Assembly: GCF_910586915.1 (NCBI RefSeq)
Contig: NZ_CAJULN010000007.1
Location: forward strand, 57,208 to 121,207
Direction of reading: 5' to 3'
Length of the DNA: 64,000 nt
Source of the DNA: an uncultured Bacteroides sp.
GTDB lineage: Bacteria; Bacteroidota; Bacteroidia; Bacteroidales; Bacteroidaceae
Made by a program: the position numbers and the translations under genes. The notes under the pieces were generated by a model. The model saw nothing but the letters and a program-made list of their open reading frames with translations, made no database searches and was not told where the DNA came from. Shown in pieces: positions 17,372 through 26,925 of this stretch (positions are counted from its first letter, which is position 1; every line of letters begins with the position of its first letter).

Positions 17372-19324
17372 CTATTTCTTCTTTTCCGCGTTGCGCTTGT
17401 CGACATACTCCTTAAACATCCGGCGCCAGTTGCGGCCGTGTTCATTGAAGTACTGTTCGCACTTCGTCTTATAGATTTCGAAGATGGCGGAAATCTGCTT
17501 CATGTTTTTATAATCAACTGCCTGTTCGCGTGCCTGTTTCAGTTGTTGCAGGACAAAGGCGGTCTCCTCTTCCGTCATCTGGGGCACAATCGCCTGATAT
17601 CCTTTCAGTGTAAAGGCGACTTTGCCTACTGTGTACTTGTCGAGAATCTGTTCGATTTGCTCCTCCGTCAGTACCCTGCGCAGTCCCTTCATCAGTCTTT
17701 CGTGCACCTCCCTCGGCATGGCGGAGTCGGCAATCATTTCGCGTTCGAGTTTGCTCAGCGGTTTGCCCGTCGAGGGATTGATACCTGCGGGAATGGTCGT
17801 GTAAGGATGCTCGTTGTGCCAGTCGCGTACCTGACGGAGATGGTTATAAATGGTCGTTACGGCAAAGCCGGCTTTCTTGTCGTCGGCCAGGTTCAACGAA
17901 GCCACCCAGTCCGTCGCTTTCTTCTCCAGAGAAGCATCCGATTTCAGTTTGGCAAAGACGCCTTTATCAAAGTAAGCAGCCACTTTGTCGAACGAACGGA
18001 TGGCGCTTTCGGGCAGCAGTCCGCCTTTTTCTCCAAAGCTGTAGAGGGCAGCTTCCGGTTCGATTGTCACTTTGCTTTCGTCCTGCATCTCTTTATTCAG
18101 GCGGAAGACCTTCGCAAAGAAGTCATATACGGCGTTGCGCTTGTTGATTCCGAAGTCGTGCTTCTCTTTGGGGAGGTGCACATTGGTCACATTGTCTGCG
18201 GCCTGGTGGAATCCGTATATCCGTTGCAGGTAAGGGAACTCCAAAGTGGGGACACTGGCCGTCCAGTCTCCGCCGTCGGAGACAATCAACTGCGGACGGG
18301 GAGCAAAGGCAGCCGCCAGCTCCGCATTGCAAGTGCCGCCCCCGGCAAGCTGAATGGGCATTCCGCTTTCGCAAGGACAGCCCCCGTCGAAATGAGACGC
18401 CAGGCTGACAACGGGCGCCGACGCCGTGAAACGGTCGTCGAGCACGGTGAGCAGAAGCGTGTGCGTACCGCCCCCCGAACCGCCGTTGGCGCCGATGCGG
18501 CTACGGTCGATATCCTTGCGCGAAGCGAGCATATAGTCGAGAATCAGCAGGCCGTTCATCGCCTGAATGGTATGCGCCGCACTGCTGCGGTGTGCCGCAC
18601 TGCCCACTTGCAGGGCCGATTCGCCCCAACCGAACAGGTCGTAATCGACACAGACAGCCCCCATGCGTGCCAGCGTGCCCATGCGTTGCTGCTGGTCTTT
18701 GCGATAGCGCCCACCGCCGAAATGTCCGTTCGGGCAGACTATCAACGGATGCTTTCCCTTCGAGCGGGGAGCGTAAATGGAACCGCAGACATACAATCCG
18801 GGCAATGTCTCCAGGGCGAAGTTCTGCACGGTGTAGCCGTCGTACTTGCGTATTTTCGAGAGCACTGGTTCCGACTTCACACACTGCGCCAACAGCGCAT
18901 CTATCCCCAATCGTGCGCGGACCTCCTTCTTCAACGAGTCGGCACGAAGGGCAAACGCCTCCTTGTCTGCATACAACGTATGGAGATAGGCCAGCATCTT
19001 CTCCCCGTCGGCCTCCGTACGGCGCGGATATTCGTAGGCTTTGAGCTTGTACATATTTCCCTTCTGCCTGACAAACTTGTAATCGAAAGGAGCCAGCACA
19101 TTCGCCAGCGACTCCTCCACCGAGTAAGGGCGGATGCGGAAATCTGCATAAGGCAGCATCTTGCCCACCGTGTCGATGTCGTACTTCAAGCGTATTTTGA
19201 AGCGTGTCTCGATTTCTGTCAGTACTTCGCGCAAGGGACGGGCAAACTCCGTCTCGTATGTCTGTGTCTGCGCTTCTGCCGAAAGGGATGCGGCAAGGAG
19301 CGCCGTGAAAAGTATTCGTTTCAT
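17372..19324 (-). CDS. RG-II pectin methylesterase: STN-like + alpha/beta hydrolase + DUF3826
   Basis: The 650-residue exported protein (signal peptide about 1-18) has three parts. Residues about 22-97 resemble the secretin/TonB short N-terminal (STN) domain (FARPLREVLTEIETRFKIRL). Residues about 125-440 are an alpha/beta-hydrolase with a nucleophile elbow GGSGGG near 281 and a histidine in KEKHDFG. Residues about 450-640 form a DUF3826 domain, also found alone in the gene at 28037-28705. The best-known relative, BT1017, removes methyl esters from the RG-II galacturonan backbone. It is the last gene of the five-gene minus-strand operon, 18 bases after GH28. The role of the STN-like and DUF3826 parts is unknown to me. 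Confidence 0.82.
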   Translation of the reverse strand: MKRILFTALLAASLSAEAQTQTYETEFARPLREVLTEIETRFKIRLKYDIDTVGKMLPYADFRIRPYSVEESLANVLAPFDYKFVRQKGNMYKLKAYEYPRRTEADGEKMLAYLHTLYADKEAFALRADSLKKEVRARLGIDALLAQCVKSEPVLSKIRKYDGYTVQNFALETLPGLYVCGSIYAPRSKGKHPLIVCPNGHFGGGRYRKDQQQRMGTLARMGAVCVDYDLFGWGESALQVGSAAHRSSAAHTIQAMNGLLILDYMLASRKDIDRSRIGANGGSGGGTHTLLLTVLDDRFTASAPVVSLASHFDGGCPCESGMPIQLAGGGTCNAELAAAFAPRPQLIVSDGGDWTASVPTLEFPYLQRIYGFHQAADNVTNVHLPKEKHDFGINKRNAVYDFFAKVFRLNKEMQDESKVTIEPEAALYSFGEKGGLLPESAIRSFDKVAAYFDKGVFAKLKSDASLEKKATDWVASLNLADDKKAGFAVTTIYNHLRQVRDWHNEHPYTTIPAGINPSTGKPLSKLEREMIADSAMPREVHERLMKGLRRVLTEEQIEQILDKYTVGKVAFTLKGYQAIVPQMTEEETAFVLQQLKQAREQAVDYKNMKQISAIFEIYKTKCEQYFNEHGRNWRRMFKEYVDKRNAEKKK

Positions 19325-19342
19325 TTTTCTGTTGACTTGATT

Positions 19343-20686
19343 TTATTGGTAAGATAGTTTGAGTTCTTCTCCATCGACAAACACTTGGTCGGCGGTGATG
19401 CGTTCGCAATCTTCAAAGATGCACTTCTGCTTTCCGTTGCGGATGCGGATGTCGCGCAAGGTGATGTCGGATATAGGAGCTTCCTCCAGCCCGACGATTT
19501 TGAGCGGCGTCTGCACATCGGTCACGGTCATCTCGCTGATGGAGATGTGGCGGAAAACGGGTGTGCGCTCGCTCTTCGGCTCTGCCGGCATCTTGCTGTA
19601 TTTCAGATTCAGCACGACGGCTTCCCGCTTGATGTTGCTCATCACAATGTTGCTGACGCGGATGTCTTCCACTACTCCGCCCCTTCCACGGGTCGACTTG
19701 ATTCGGATTCCCCGGTCTGTGCCGTCGAACACGCAGTTGGAAATGGTCACCTTGCGCACACCACCGCTCATTTCGCTGCCTATCACCACACCGCCGTGGC
19801 CGGAAAGCATCGTACAGTTGGTGATGGTAATGTTCTCGCAGGCAACGCCGAGCCGGCGGGCTTGCGCGTCTCTCCCCGACTTGATGGTGATGCAGTCATC
19901 ACCTACCGAGATGTGGCAATCGCTGATGTGCACATTGCGGCACGATTCGGGGTTGATGCCGTCCGTGTTGGGCGAAGGGGCGTTGTCGATGGTAATTCCT
20001 CTGACGGTCACGTCTTCGCAAAACTCCGGATTGACCGTCCAGAAAGGGGAATTGATGATTTTCACTCCTTCAATCTTCACGCGTTTGCAGCGCACCGGCT
20101 GTATGAACGGCGGACGGAAGAAGCGGCGTTGCAGTGTATTCACGTAGTCTTTGTTCGTCTCGGCGTAGATGGCGGCCGTGTCGTTCTGCACATCCCACAT
20201 CGGCTGGTATTTGTTGATATCGCGCATCCCGTTGTCTTTCAGGTCGACCATGACGCGGAAGAACTCCAGCCACCACTTCCTGCCCTGTCCGTCGAGCGTG
20301 CCTTCGCCTTTGATGGTGATATTCTCCGCATCGGCCGCGTATATCAATGGCTGGAAACTTTTCATCATCACTCCCTCGTGGCGGACTTCCACAAAAGGAA
20401 GATAATCGTCGAAGTTGTCGGAAAAGAGCAGCGTGGCTCCGGCTTCCAGTTCGAGCGTTATGTTGCTCTTCATGCGGATGCTGCCCGTGAGGTATGTTCC
20501 CGCAGGAAAGAACAGTGTGCCGCCGCCACCGCGGTGGAGACGGTCGATTGTGGCATTGATTACTCGGGTATTAAGCGTCTTGCCGTTTGCCTTTGCGCCG
20601 GCTTTCAGCATATCTATGCGCTCGGCACGCAAGACGGTTGCCGCACAGAGGCAAAGAAAAGAGAGAAGAGTTGTTCGTAAATTCAT
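19343..20686 (-). CDS. GH28 polygalacturonase-family enzyme
   Basis: I start it at ATG 20686, which opens the signal peptide MNLRTTLLSFLCLCAATVLRA. The open frame upstream to 20845 has no signal or coding character. The 447-residue product is a parallel beta-helix with all GH28 active-site motifs: NTDGINPES, VGDDCITIKSG, GHGGVVIGSE and RGIRIKSTRG. GH28 hydrolyses alpha-1,4-galacturonic bonds by inversion. In the RG-II locus the counterpart BT1018 is described as an alpha-galacturonidase acting on backbone or side-chain galacturonate. It follows the GH78 gene after 85 bases and precedes the methylesterase, so backbone de-esterification and cleavage are encoded together. Confidence 0.88.
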   Translation of the reverse strand: MNLRTTLLSFLCLCAATVLRAERIDMLKAGAKANGKTLNTRVINATIDRLHRGGGGTLFFPAGTYLTGSIRMKSNITLELEAGATLLFSDNFDDYLPFVEVRHEGVMMKSFQPLIYAADAENITIKGEGTLDGQGRKWWLEFFRVMVDLKDNGMRDINKYQPMWDVQNDTAAIYAETNKDYVNTLQRRFFRPPFIQPVRCKRVKIEGVKIINSPFWTVNPEFCEDVTVRGITIDNAPSPNTDGINPESCRNVHISDCHISVGDDCITIKSGRDAQARRLGVACENITITNCTMLSGHGGVVIGSEMSGGVRKVTISNCVFDGTDRGIRIKSTRGRGGVVEDIRVSNIVMSNIKREAVVLNLKYSKMPAEPKSERTPVFRHISISEMTVTDVQTPLKIVGLEEAPISDITLRDIRIRNGKQKCIFEDCERITADQVFVDGEELKLSYQ

Positions 20687-20771
20687 AGTTGTATGATTAA
20701 ATATGATTTTTCTGTTGCCTTTCGGAGAAGGCTGACCGATAAAGCCAGGCAAATATATGCAAAAGATTCTT

Positions 20772-23558
20772 TTATTCCGTGCATACAAACTTGTATGTAC
20801 CGCTTTGCACCTCTTCCGGTTCTTTCGCTCCCGGAAGGTAAACAAACGCGGTCGTATTCACCGGGACAGTAATGTTCAGCGTGAAAGTACCGTCCTTGCG
20901 GGTCCAGTCTACCTTGACAGTACCGTATAACGTATCATACGAAGCGCTGACAAACGTCAGGTCGCCCACAGGCTGGGGAGCAATGACAAATTGCCGGTAG
21001 CCTTGACGCGCACCGCACTGCGAAGTGCCGGATGCAGGGACGCCGCAAGGACGGATACCGACCAGTGAACGGAAGAACCATTCGTCAATCTGTCCCATCA
21101 TAAAGTGATTCCACGACGAGCCTTGACGCGGGTCCCATTGCTCGGTCAGCGTGGTGGCGCCGAATTTCAGTTGGAAACCGTAGCCGGGCGCATCTTCGTG
21201 ATTGAACATTTTATATATCAGCTCGTGCCTGCCGTAGCGTGCCAGTGTCTGAATCAGATAACGGTTGCCTACATCGCCGGTAGTGAGCCGGTTGCCGTGG
21301 GCTTCGATGTCTTTAATCAGATTAGCAAGCACGCTCTTATCCTGCGTGATACGAAGGAAGAGCGGAAGCGCGTTGCTACACTGGCTTCCCGTACCATACT
21401 GTGCCGTGGCTTTGTTCAGAAAACGCTTGTCGAAGGCTATTTTTATGTCGTTCGCCAACGAGCTGTAATAGCGGACATCCCACTCATTACCCACCATCGC
21501 GGCGGCCTCGGCGAGATACATCACGGTCATGTAATAATGTGCAGTCGCTACCAACGGGACAGGTGTATTCCGGGAGAACCCGGCGCGGAAGTCTCCGTAA
21601 TCATACCAGTCGCCCAGCCCGAAGGAGAGGATACCGTTGTCGGCACGTGTCTTTAAGTAATCGACGTAGCGGCGCATATGGGGATAATACTTCCTTATCA
21701 GCGAATCGTCTCCATACGTCTCGTAATACATGAAGGGGAAAATGACCAGCGAACCGCCCCATTCGGGCGATTGGGCGAAAGCATCCATTCCCGGACCTTC
21801 AAAAATCACGTATTCCGGGGCTGTTGTCGGCATTGCTCCATCGGCGTGCTGAGCGTCTGCCATGTGCTGCATAATCTGCGGAGCGTAGGCGGTGAGGTCG
21901 TAATTGTACAACAGTCCCGGCCCGTTCAGATGTACCTGTTCCAGCCACCCAAGTTTCTCGCGGTGCGGGCAGTCGGTAAAGACGGATTGCATATTGCTGC
22001 GCACTGCCTTCTCTATCAAACAGTGGGCAGCATTGAAGATGCGGTTGGACGATTGGAACGCAGATACCTTCCTTGCCGAGTTATACACAAAGCAGGATTG
22101 GATGTTTTTGAGTACGGGCAACTGCTGCGGGTTCTTCTGCCCCTTCAGCACGGCGCCTTCCACCTGGATATATCTGAAACCGTAATAGGAGAAGCGGGGA
22201 TGCCAGGTCTCGTCTCCCTCTCCCTTCAGCGTATATTCGTAATAATGCTGGCGACCCGTCTGACGCTGGTTGCAGGCACCTTCGTCCGTCAAGGCTTCGG
22301 CTACCAGCAAAGTAACCTTCTGCCCGCGTTTTCCACGTACGGTTATTTCCGGAAAGCCTGCCAAGTTCTGCCCCATATCCAGGACGAAAGCAGAAGGGTC
22401 GACCGTCCGTTTGGTAGATTTGGAAGCTGCTGCCACTTGGTCGGTATTCAGCCGGGTTACTTTTCGGATGTCATACCGTTCCATAATCTTCACGGGCGAC
22501 GCCATCTGCGGACGGAGTACGCCTTTGGGGGCTTCCTGCATAACTACTTCACGCCAACGGCTATCGTCAAATCCCGGCCGGTTCCATCCCTCCTGTTCGC
22601 GGCGGGCATCGTAATCCTCGCCACCGTAAATGCAGTTGAACGTTAGGGGGCTCAACGCATATTTCCATTCGTTGTCCGAACGGACGATTGTGCGTGTGCC
22701 GTCCGCATAGTTGATGACTAACTCGAACAAGAGCGTGGGAGGACCGAAACTTATCTGCAACTTGCGGTAACGTCCTCCCTGTACATTGTAGAATCCGTTG
22801 CCCAATAAGATTCCGACGGCGTTCTCGCCTTGCTGCAACTGTTCGGTTACATCGTATGTGTTGTAATAAACGCTTTTGTCATAGTCGCTCCACAACGGGG
22901 CAAACTCACTATCGCCGACTTTCTTTCCGTTCAATGAGAACTCATAGAACCCCAAGCCGCATACATAGGCAGTTGCTTCGGCTATTTTCTTATCGGACGG
23001 CAAAAACGTTCTCCGCAGATAAATGCTTTTCTTCGCTAAGGTATCTACTGCTTCCCACGCCGCTTTCACTTCAGGTTTTCTCAGTTCGCCGCCGTGAAAT
23101 TTACGTCCTTCCGGCAAACGGGCTTCCCGACGGGTAATGGCTCCAATCCATCTCCCTTCGGAAAGCTGTGAGGGAGCAGAGCGGAACTTCGCCTCACGGC
23201 TCCATGCGGAAGGGGTATCCGTTTCGTCCCACACGCGGACACGCCAGGTATAACTGAACGGATTGTCAAGAGGCAGGTTCGCACTTTCGGTCGGAACCAA
23301 CTGACTCTGTGAGGAGCGGACCTTGCCACTGTTCCAAATACAACGCCCTGTGAAGGTTTCGCGGATATCAATCTCGTAGGCGGATTGCCGCGTGCCGTTC
23401 TCAGGCGACTCCATTGCCCATCCCAAACGGGGCGAGCCTTCAACGACCACCATCCCCTCCCGCATCTCGCAGGTGAGACAGGTGACGGTGATATTCTTTG
23501 CCTGCACCATACCGGACAGACAAAGGAGCATCAAAATATAATACTTCCTCAGGTTCAT
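20772..23558 (-). CDS. GH78 alpha-L-rhamnosidase
   Basis: The 928-residue exported enzyme (signal peptide about 1-20, ending VQA) has the usual GH78 order: an Ig-like domain, a carbohydrate-binding jelly roll (RRTFLPSDKKIAEATAYVCG), the (alpha/alpha)6 catalytic domain with FTDCPHREKLGWLEQVHLNG near residue 530, and a C-terminal beta-sandwich (GTFTLNITVPVNTTAFVYLPG). It removes terminal alpha-L-rhamnose. By position it corresponds to BT1019, which I recall acting on RG-II. The start codon overlaps the stop of the GH143-GH142 gene (ATGA, 23555-23558). This makes two GH78 catalytic domains in the window, with the fused one at 10762, so each probably has its own linkage. Confidence 0.87.
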   Translation of the reverse strand: MNLRKYYILMLLCLSGMVQAKNITVTCLTCEMREGMVVVEGSPRLGWAMESPENGTRQSAYEIDIRETFTGRCIWNSGKVRSSQSQLVPTESANLPLDNPFSYTWRVRVWDETDTPSAWSREAKFRSAPSQLSEGRWIGAITRREARLPEGRKFHGGELRKPEVKAAWEAVDTLAKKSIYLRRTFLPSDKKIAEATAYVCGLGFYEFSLNGKKVGDSEFAPLWSDYDKSVYYNTYDVTEQLQQGENAVGILLGNGFYNVQGGRYRKLQISFGPPTLLFELVINYADGTRTIVRSDNEWKYALSPLTFNCIYGGEDYDARREQEGWNRPGFDDSRWREVVMQEAPKGVLRPQMASPVKIMERYDIRKVTRLNTDQVAAASKSTKRTVDPSAFVLDMGQNLAGFPEITVRGKRGQKVTLLVAEALTDEGACNQRQTGRQHYYEYTLKGEGDETWHPRFSYYGFRYIQVEGAVLKGQKNPQQLPVLKNIQSCFVYNSARKVSAFQSSNRIFNAAHCLIEKAVRSNMQSVFTDCPHREKLGWLEQVHLNGPGLLYNYDLTAYAPQIMQHMADAQHADGAMPTTAPEYVIFEGPGMDAFAQSPEWGGSLVIFPFMYYETYGDDSLIRKYYPHMRRYVDYLKTRADNGILSFGLGDWYDYGDFRAGFSRNTPVPLVATAHYYMTVMYLAEAAAMVGNEWDVRYYSSLANDIKIAFDKRFLNKATAQYGTGSQCSNALPLFLRITQDKSVLANLIKDIEAHGNRLTTGDVGNRYLIQTLARYGRHELIYKMFNHEDAPGYGFQLKFGATTLTEQWDPRQGSSWNHFMMGQIDEWFFRSLVGIRPCGVPASGTSQCGARQGYRQFVIAPQPVGDLTFVSASYDTLYGTVKVDWTRKDGTFTLNITVPVNTTAFVYLPGAKEPEEVQSGTYKFVCTE

Positions 23559-26500
23559 TTCTTTGTTTTCTTTTTTTCACCACAGAGGACATCCTTGCAA
23601 ACAATTTTCGTCAATGTATCCGCGTGCCCCACCTCTTTGCCATCGACAAATACGCGCAATCCCTTTCCACAGTGATAGCGGTCGCCGTTCTTATCCCAGA
23701 GAATAGTCAGGTTGTGTCCGTGATACAACACATTGTCCAGACAGAACCAATCCCATTTGTCTGCGGGAATCAACGGATTCACCTCCACAGTATTGTCCAA
23801 GCGCGGACGCAGCCCTATCAGTCCCGTAATTACCAAATCGTTGAAGGTAGAATGGTTGTAGTAACGGCTGCGTTCCTGGTCGCCTTTCAGCCAGTAGCCC
23901 GTCACTTCGTCCAAATACTCGCCGATGTACGGACGTCCGCGATGGTATTGCGACTCTACATACAATTCCATCTGACGGAAGTAGACACTGTCGGACAAAA
24001 CCGTTTGCGGATAGTTATTCATAAAGTTAGCCATTGCCGTCAATGTCTGCGCAGAGGCAAACGGCCAGATAGCGCCGTCCCATTCACACTTACCCACTCC
24101 GCGCGTGCGGAATTCGGGGTGACGGCGTTCGGCGGTAGTCAGCCCGTAAGGAGCCGAGAAACCTTTCTCGTCCATAATCTCTTTCCAGGCAACCTCATAT
24201 GTGGCTGCTGTATCCGGCAAATTGAAATACCACGGAATATAACCGATGGCCTCGCGGACATTGGCAGAAGAATCCGCACGCATCGTTTCGAAGAAGCCGT
24301 GACGAGCGTTCCATAATTTATTCTCGACAAGTGTTTTCAATGTATCCGCCTTCATTGCATAACGCATCGCCATATCTGCATCGCCTGAAAGAGTACCCAT
24401 CAACGAAAGGGCTTTTGCATTGCCATACATATAACTGTTGATGGTGGGGCGGGCGTACTTCTTCTTCCGGCCGCCACTGATGGATTCCTCCATACCGTCC
24501 TGCACATCGCCCTGCCAGTAAAGACCGTTCTCCAAGCGGTGAGTATTCTCCCAACGGCGGTATTCGGTCTCCAAGTCCTTCTTCATGTCCAGCATAAACG
24601 CCTTGTCGCCGTCTACCATATAACGCGCCAATACTGCATCCGCATTCCACGAACTGAATTTGTCCATCTTCTTCATCGGCGCACCCTCATTGCCGCGATA
24701 CCAGGTGTGAATAATCTGATCCAAGTACTCCGGACGGCGCAGCCAACGGCTTTCGTAAATGTGATGTCCGATGGCGCAGGCTATCAAGTTGTATTTGTCA
24801 GCATACGAACGCTGCACCAGAAACTCCGTCATGCCATATCCTACGGGCGTCTTCTTGATATGCTTGCGCAGCGACCACCAACGGAAGTAATACATCTCTT
24901 CAAAGTTGCGTTGCGGACATTCAAACAAAGGTATGTTCTCTTCCATCCATCCGGAAGCCTCGGCATTGGGAATGGCCTGAACGATGTTCTCATCTTCCAT
25001 ACCGTTGAAATAATCGGCGTAATGGCTGAAATCCTCATACTTCAGGAAAGCGGAAGATGCATCCTTGTCGGCAGAAAAGGTTTTCACATGAGCGATGCGA
25101 TACTCTGCCAAAGGCTCCTGCCCGCCTGCATCCGGCAAGTCATAGGTTTGGTCGGCAGGTGTATCCACGGTCGGGAATGTGCGGGGCGTGCCTGTACGGA
25201 AAACAATTCTTTCGATACTTGTCACCGGTGCATAAAACATACGCAGCCCCACCCGCTTGCCGTTGACATAGACCTGAATATTCCGGTCGGCAGTGGAGAG
25301 GACGGCTTCTATGTGATAGGTTTTTCCTGCTTCATACTTCATCATATTGGCAAAACGCGAACCGCCTTTCATACGGAAAAGTCCGTCGGCAGTCAGTTCC
25401 ATGCGGGAGCAGGCGATTCCGTTCGCATCCAAGAATTCGATTTGGAGTGTACCCTTATCGTTCTGTCCGGCTTGCAAATCGAACGAGACTTTCAGTTCTT
25501 TCGATGCGGGAATCTTCCGTTCCACTTTCGCATAATCAAACGGGTCTTTATCTTGCAATCTCAGCCATTGTCCGTCTAAGGAGACGGGTGCCCAAACGGG
25601 CGCGTAAATGTTCCAGTCGGTAAGTGCCGCTATCGTTTTGCATTGCGCGAAGTCATCGTCGGCGTGAGCGGAAGCACGAAGTTTCACGGGTACAGGGATA
25701 TGCGAAATCCACATATCCTCCTTGTTCACACTGTAGGAGACCCACAGGTCGCCGTCCGCAGGCACTCCGTTCCCCTCTTGGATGCCGCGAGGATATTGGG
25801 GGCCGTAGGATTTATAGTTCCCGCCATAGCGCATCGGAGTGATTTCGCCATGCACCAAGTTCAGTGTGGTATATTCCAGCCCGTCCTTGCTCAATGAGAT
25901 GGCAAGCGGCCAACGGAATTCCGAAGGGTTATATACCGTCGCATAAGTTCCGTCGCTCAGCCGTTGTCCCCAAATCTTCGCGTTGCTGTTGACAAAACCT
26001 TTTGCACGGAGCACAGGTTCCGCCCAGGTATGCCCGCCGTCTTCGCTGATGGAAGTCAATGCGTGCTTCCAAAGGGCGGCAATTCTTCCGTCGGGAAGGG
26101 TGTAGCAGTTGAATGCTTTATATCCTTTCTTCAAGGGAATGATGGGGGCTTCGCGGTCGGCTTCCTCCACCCATTGCATCATATAGAGCGGATTGTCGAG
26201 AATCTCACGGCAAGCCTTCACGAACTCGCGGTCTTTGCTTCGCGTGAAGTACGGATAGTCGGTATTCTTCTCGTTGAATCCGTGATTGTAATAGATAAAA
26301 TAGATGGGACCGTAGGAACCGTCTTTCCTGACTTCGCGCACCACACGGCCGATGCCGTTACCATCATTCGGGTCGTCTTTCTTATCCAAAGCAACTCCGT
26401 AGTTTCCCATCGTTATCAACCGGCCCGACCGGGAGACGTAAAAGCCCACACGCTGGTGCATGATGGCAATGAGGTCTTTCGCCTGCACTCCCGGACGCGA

Positions 26501-26899
26501 CTCTTTGGTATATCCATCGGGTACTTTGTATGGCGGAAACACCACTTCGGGATTCGTCCACCGGTAACCATCTGCGGAGCTCATCAGGAACGTCTGCGAA
26601 GGTGGGACGTGTTCGTCCGACGGGTCGGCAAGATACTGGTAATAGAACCGTCCGTTCCAATAGGCCAACATCGGCTGATGGTTGTAAGTCCAGCCGTTGC
26701 CGTTGGAAGCATCGGGGTGCTCGCGGTTTGCCCGCATCAATTGGATGTTGTGTACTCCTACCACCGGCGACAGTTGTCCGTCGTGGCAGGAAGGGTTTGA
26801 CAATTCGGTTCCTGTATAATGGATTCTGTCTTGTGCCGGCAAGGTAGCTGTCAGCCATCCGGCAGCCAATGCAAAAAGAATCTTTTTGGGGTTGTTCAT
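23555..26899 (-). CDS. GH143-GH142 bifunctional enzyme (Dha hydrolase + beta-L-arabinofuranosidase)
   Basis: The 1,114-residue exported protein (signal peptide about 1-22, ending LPA-Q) has two catalytic halves. The N-terminal part (about 25-400) is a beta-propeller with sialidase-like SSADGYRWTNPEVVFPPYK and SEDGGHTWAEP turns, matching GH143. A lectin-like beta-sandwich (about 450-600) follows. The C-terminal half (about 610-1,090) is an (alpha/alpha)6 domain with EWDGAIWPFASAQTLTAM and YYNHSTFNDLVITGLIGLRP, matching GH142. The founding protein BT1020 removes the beta-L-arabinofuranose and then the Dha of RG-II side chain D. It is the second gene of its operon. The assignment rests on architecture, length and position. 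Confidence 0.87.
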   Translation of the reverse strand: MNNPKKILFALAAGWLTATLPAQDRIHYTGTELSNPSCHDGQLSPVVGVHNIQLMRANREHPDASNGNGWTYNHQPMLAYWNGRFYYQYLADPSDEHVPPSQTFLMSSADGYRWTNPEVVFPPYKVPDGYTKESRPGVQAKDLIAIMHQRVGFYVSRSGRLITMGNYGVALDKKDDPNDGNGIGRVVREVRKDGSYGPIYFIYYNHGFNEKNTDYPYFTRSKDREFVKACREILDNPLYMMQWVEEADREAPIIPLKKGYKAFNCYTLPDGRIAALWKHALTSISEDGGHTWAEPVLRAKGFVNSNAKIWGQRLSDGTYATVYNPSEFRWPLAISLSKDGLEYTTLNLVHGEITPMRYGGNYKSYGPQYPRGIQEGNGVPADGDLWVSYSVNKEDMWISHIPVPVKLRASAHADDDFAQCKTIAALTDWNIYAPVWAPVSLDGQWLRLQDKDPFDYAKVERKIPASKELKVSFDLQAGQNDKGTLQIEFLDANGIACSRMELTADGLFRMKGGSRFANMMKYEAGKTYHIEAVLSTADRNIQVYVNGKRVGLRMFYAPVTSIERIVFRTGTPRTFPTVDTPADQTYDLPDAGGQEPLAEYRIAHVKTFSADKDASSAFLKYEDFSHYADYFNGMEDENIVQAIPNAEASGWMEENIPLFECPQRNFEEMYYFRWWSLRKHIKKTPVGYGMTEFLVQRSYADKYNLIACAIGHHIYESRWLRRPEYLDQIIHTWYRGNEGAPMKKMDKFSSWNADAVLARYMVDGDKAFMLDMKKDLETEYRRWENTHRLENGLYWQGDVQDGMEESISGGRKKKYARPTINSYMYGNAKALSLMGTLSGDADMAMRYAMKADTLKTLVENKLWNARHGFFETMRADSSANVREAIGYIPWYFNLPDTAATYEVAWKEIMDEKGFSAPYGLTTAERRHPEFRTRGVGKCEWDGAIWPFASAQTLTAMANFMNNYPQTVLSDSVYFRQMELYVESQYHRGRPYIGEYLDEVTGYWLKGDQERSRYYNHSTFNDLVITGLIGLRPRLDNTVEVNPLIPADKWDWFCLDNVLYHGHNLTILWDKNGDRYHCGKGLRVFVDGKEVGHADTLTKIVCKDVLCGEKKKTKK

Positions 26900-26925
26900 G
26901 ATTATGGGTAATAAGTGATTGATGA

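Noticed and set aside
17261..19357. Open frame of 698 codons on the plus strand over the methylesterase gene
   Set aside because: It is the antisense of a well-supported gene with signal peptide and catalytic motifs; its sequence has no family features.
20687..20845. N-terminal extension of the GH28 gene
   Set aside because: The signal peptide starts at 20686; the extra residues are basic and cover the gap and the end of GH78.
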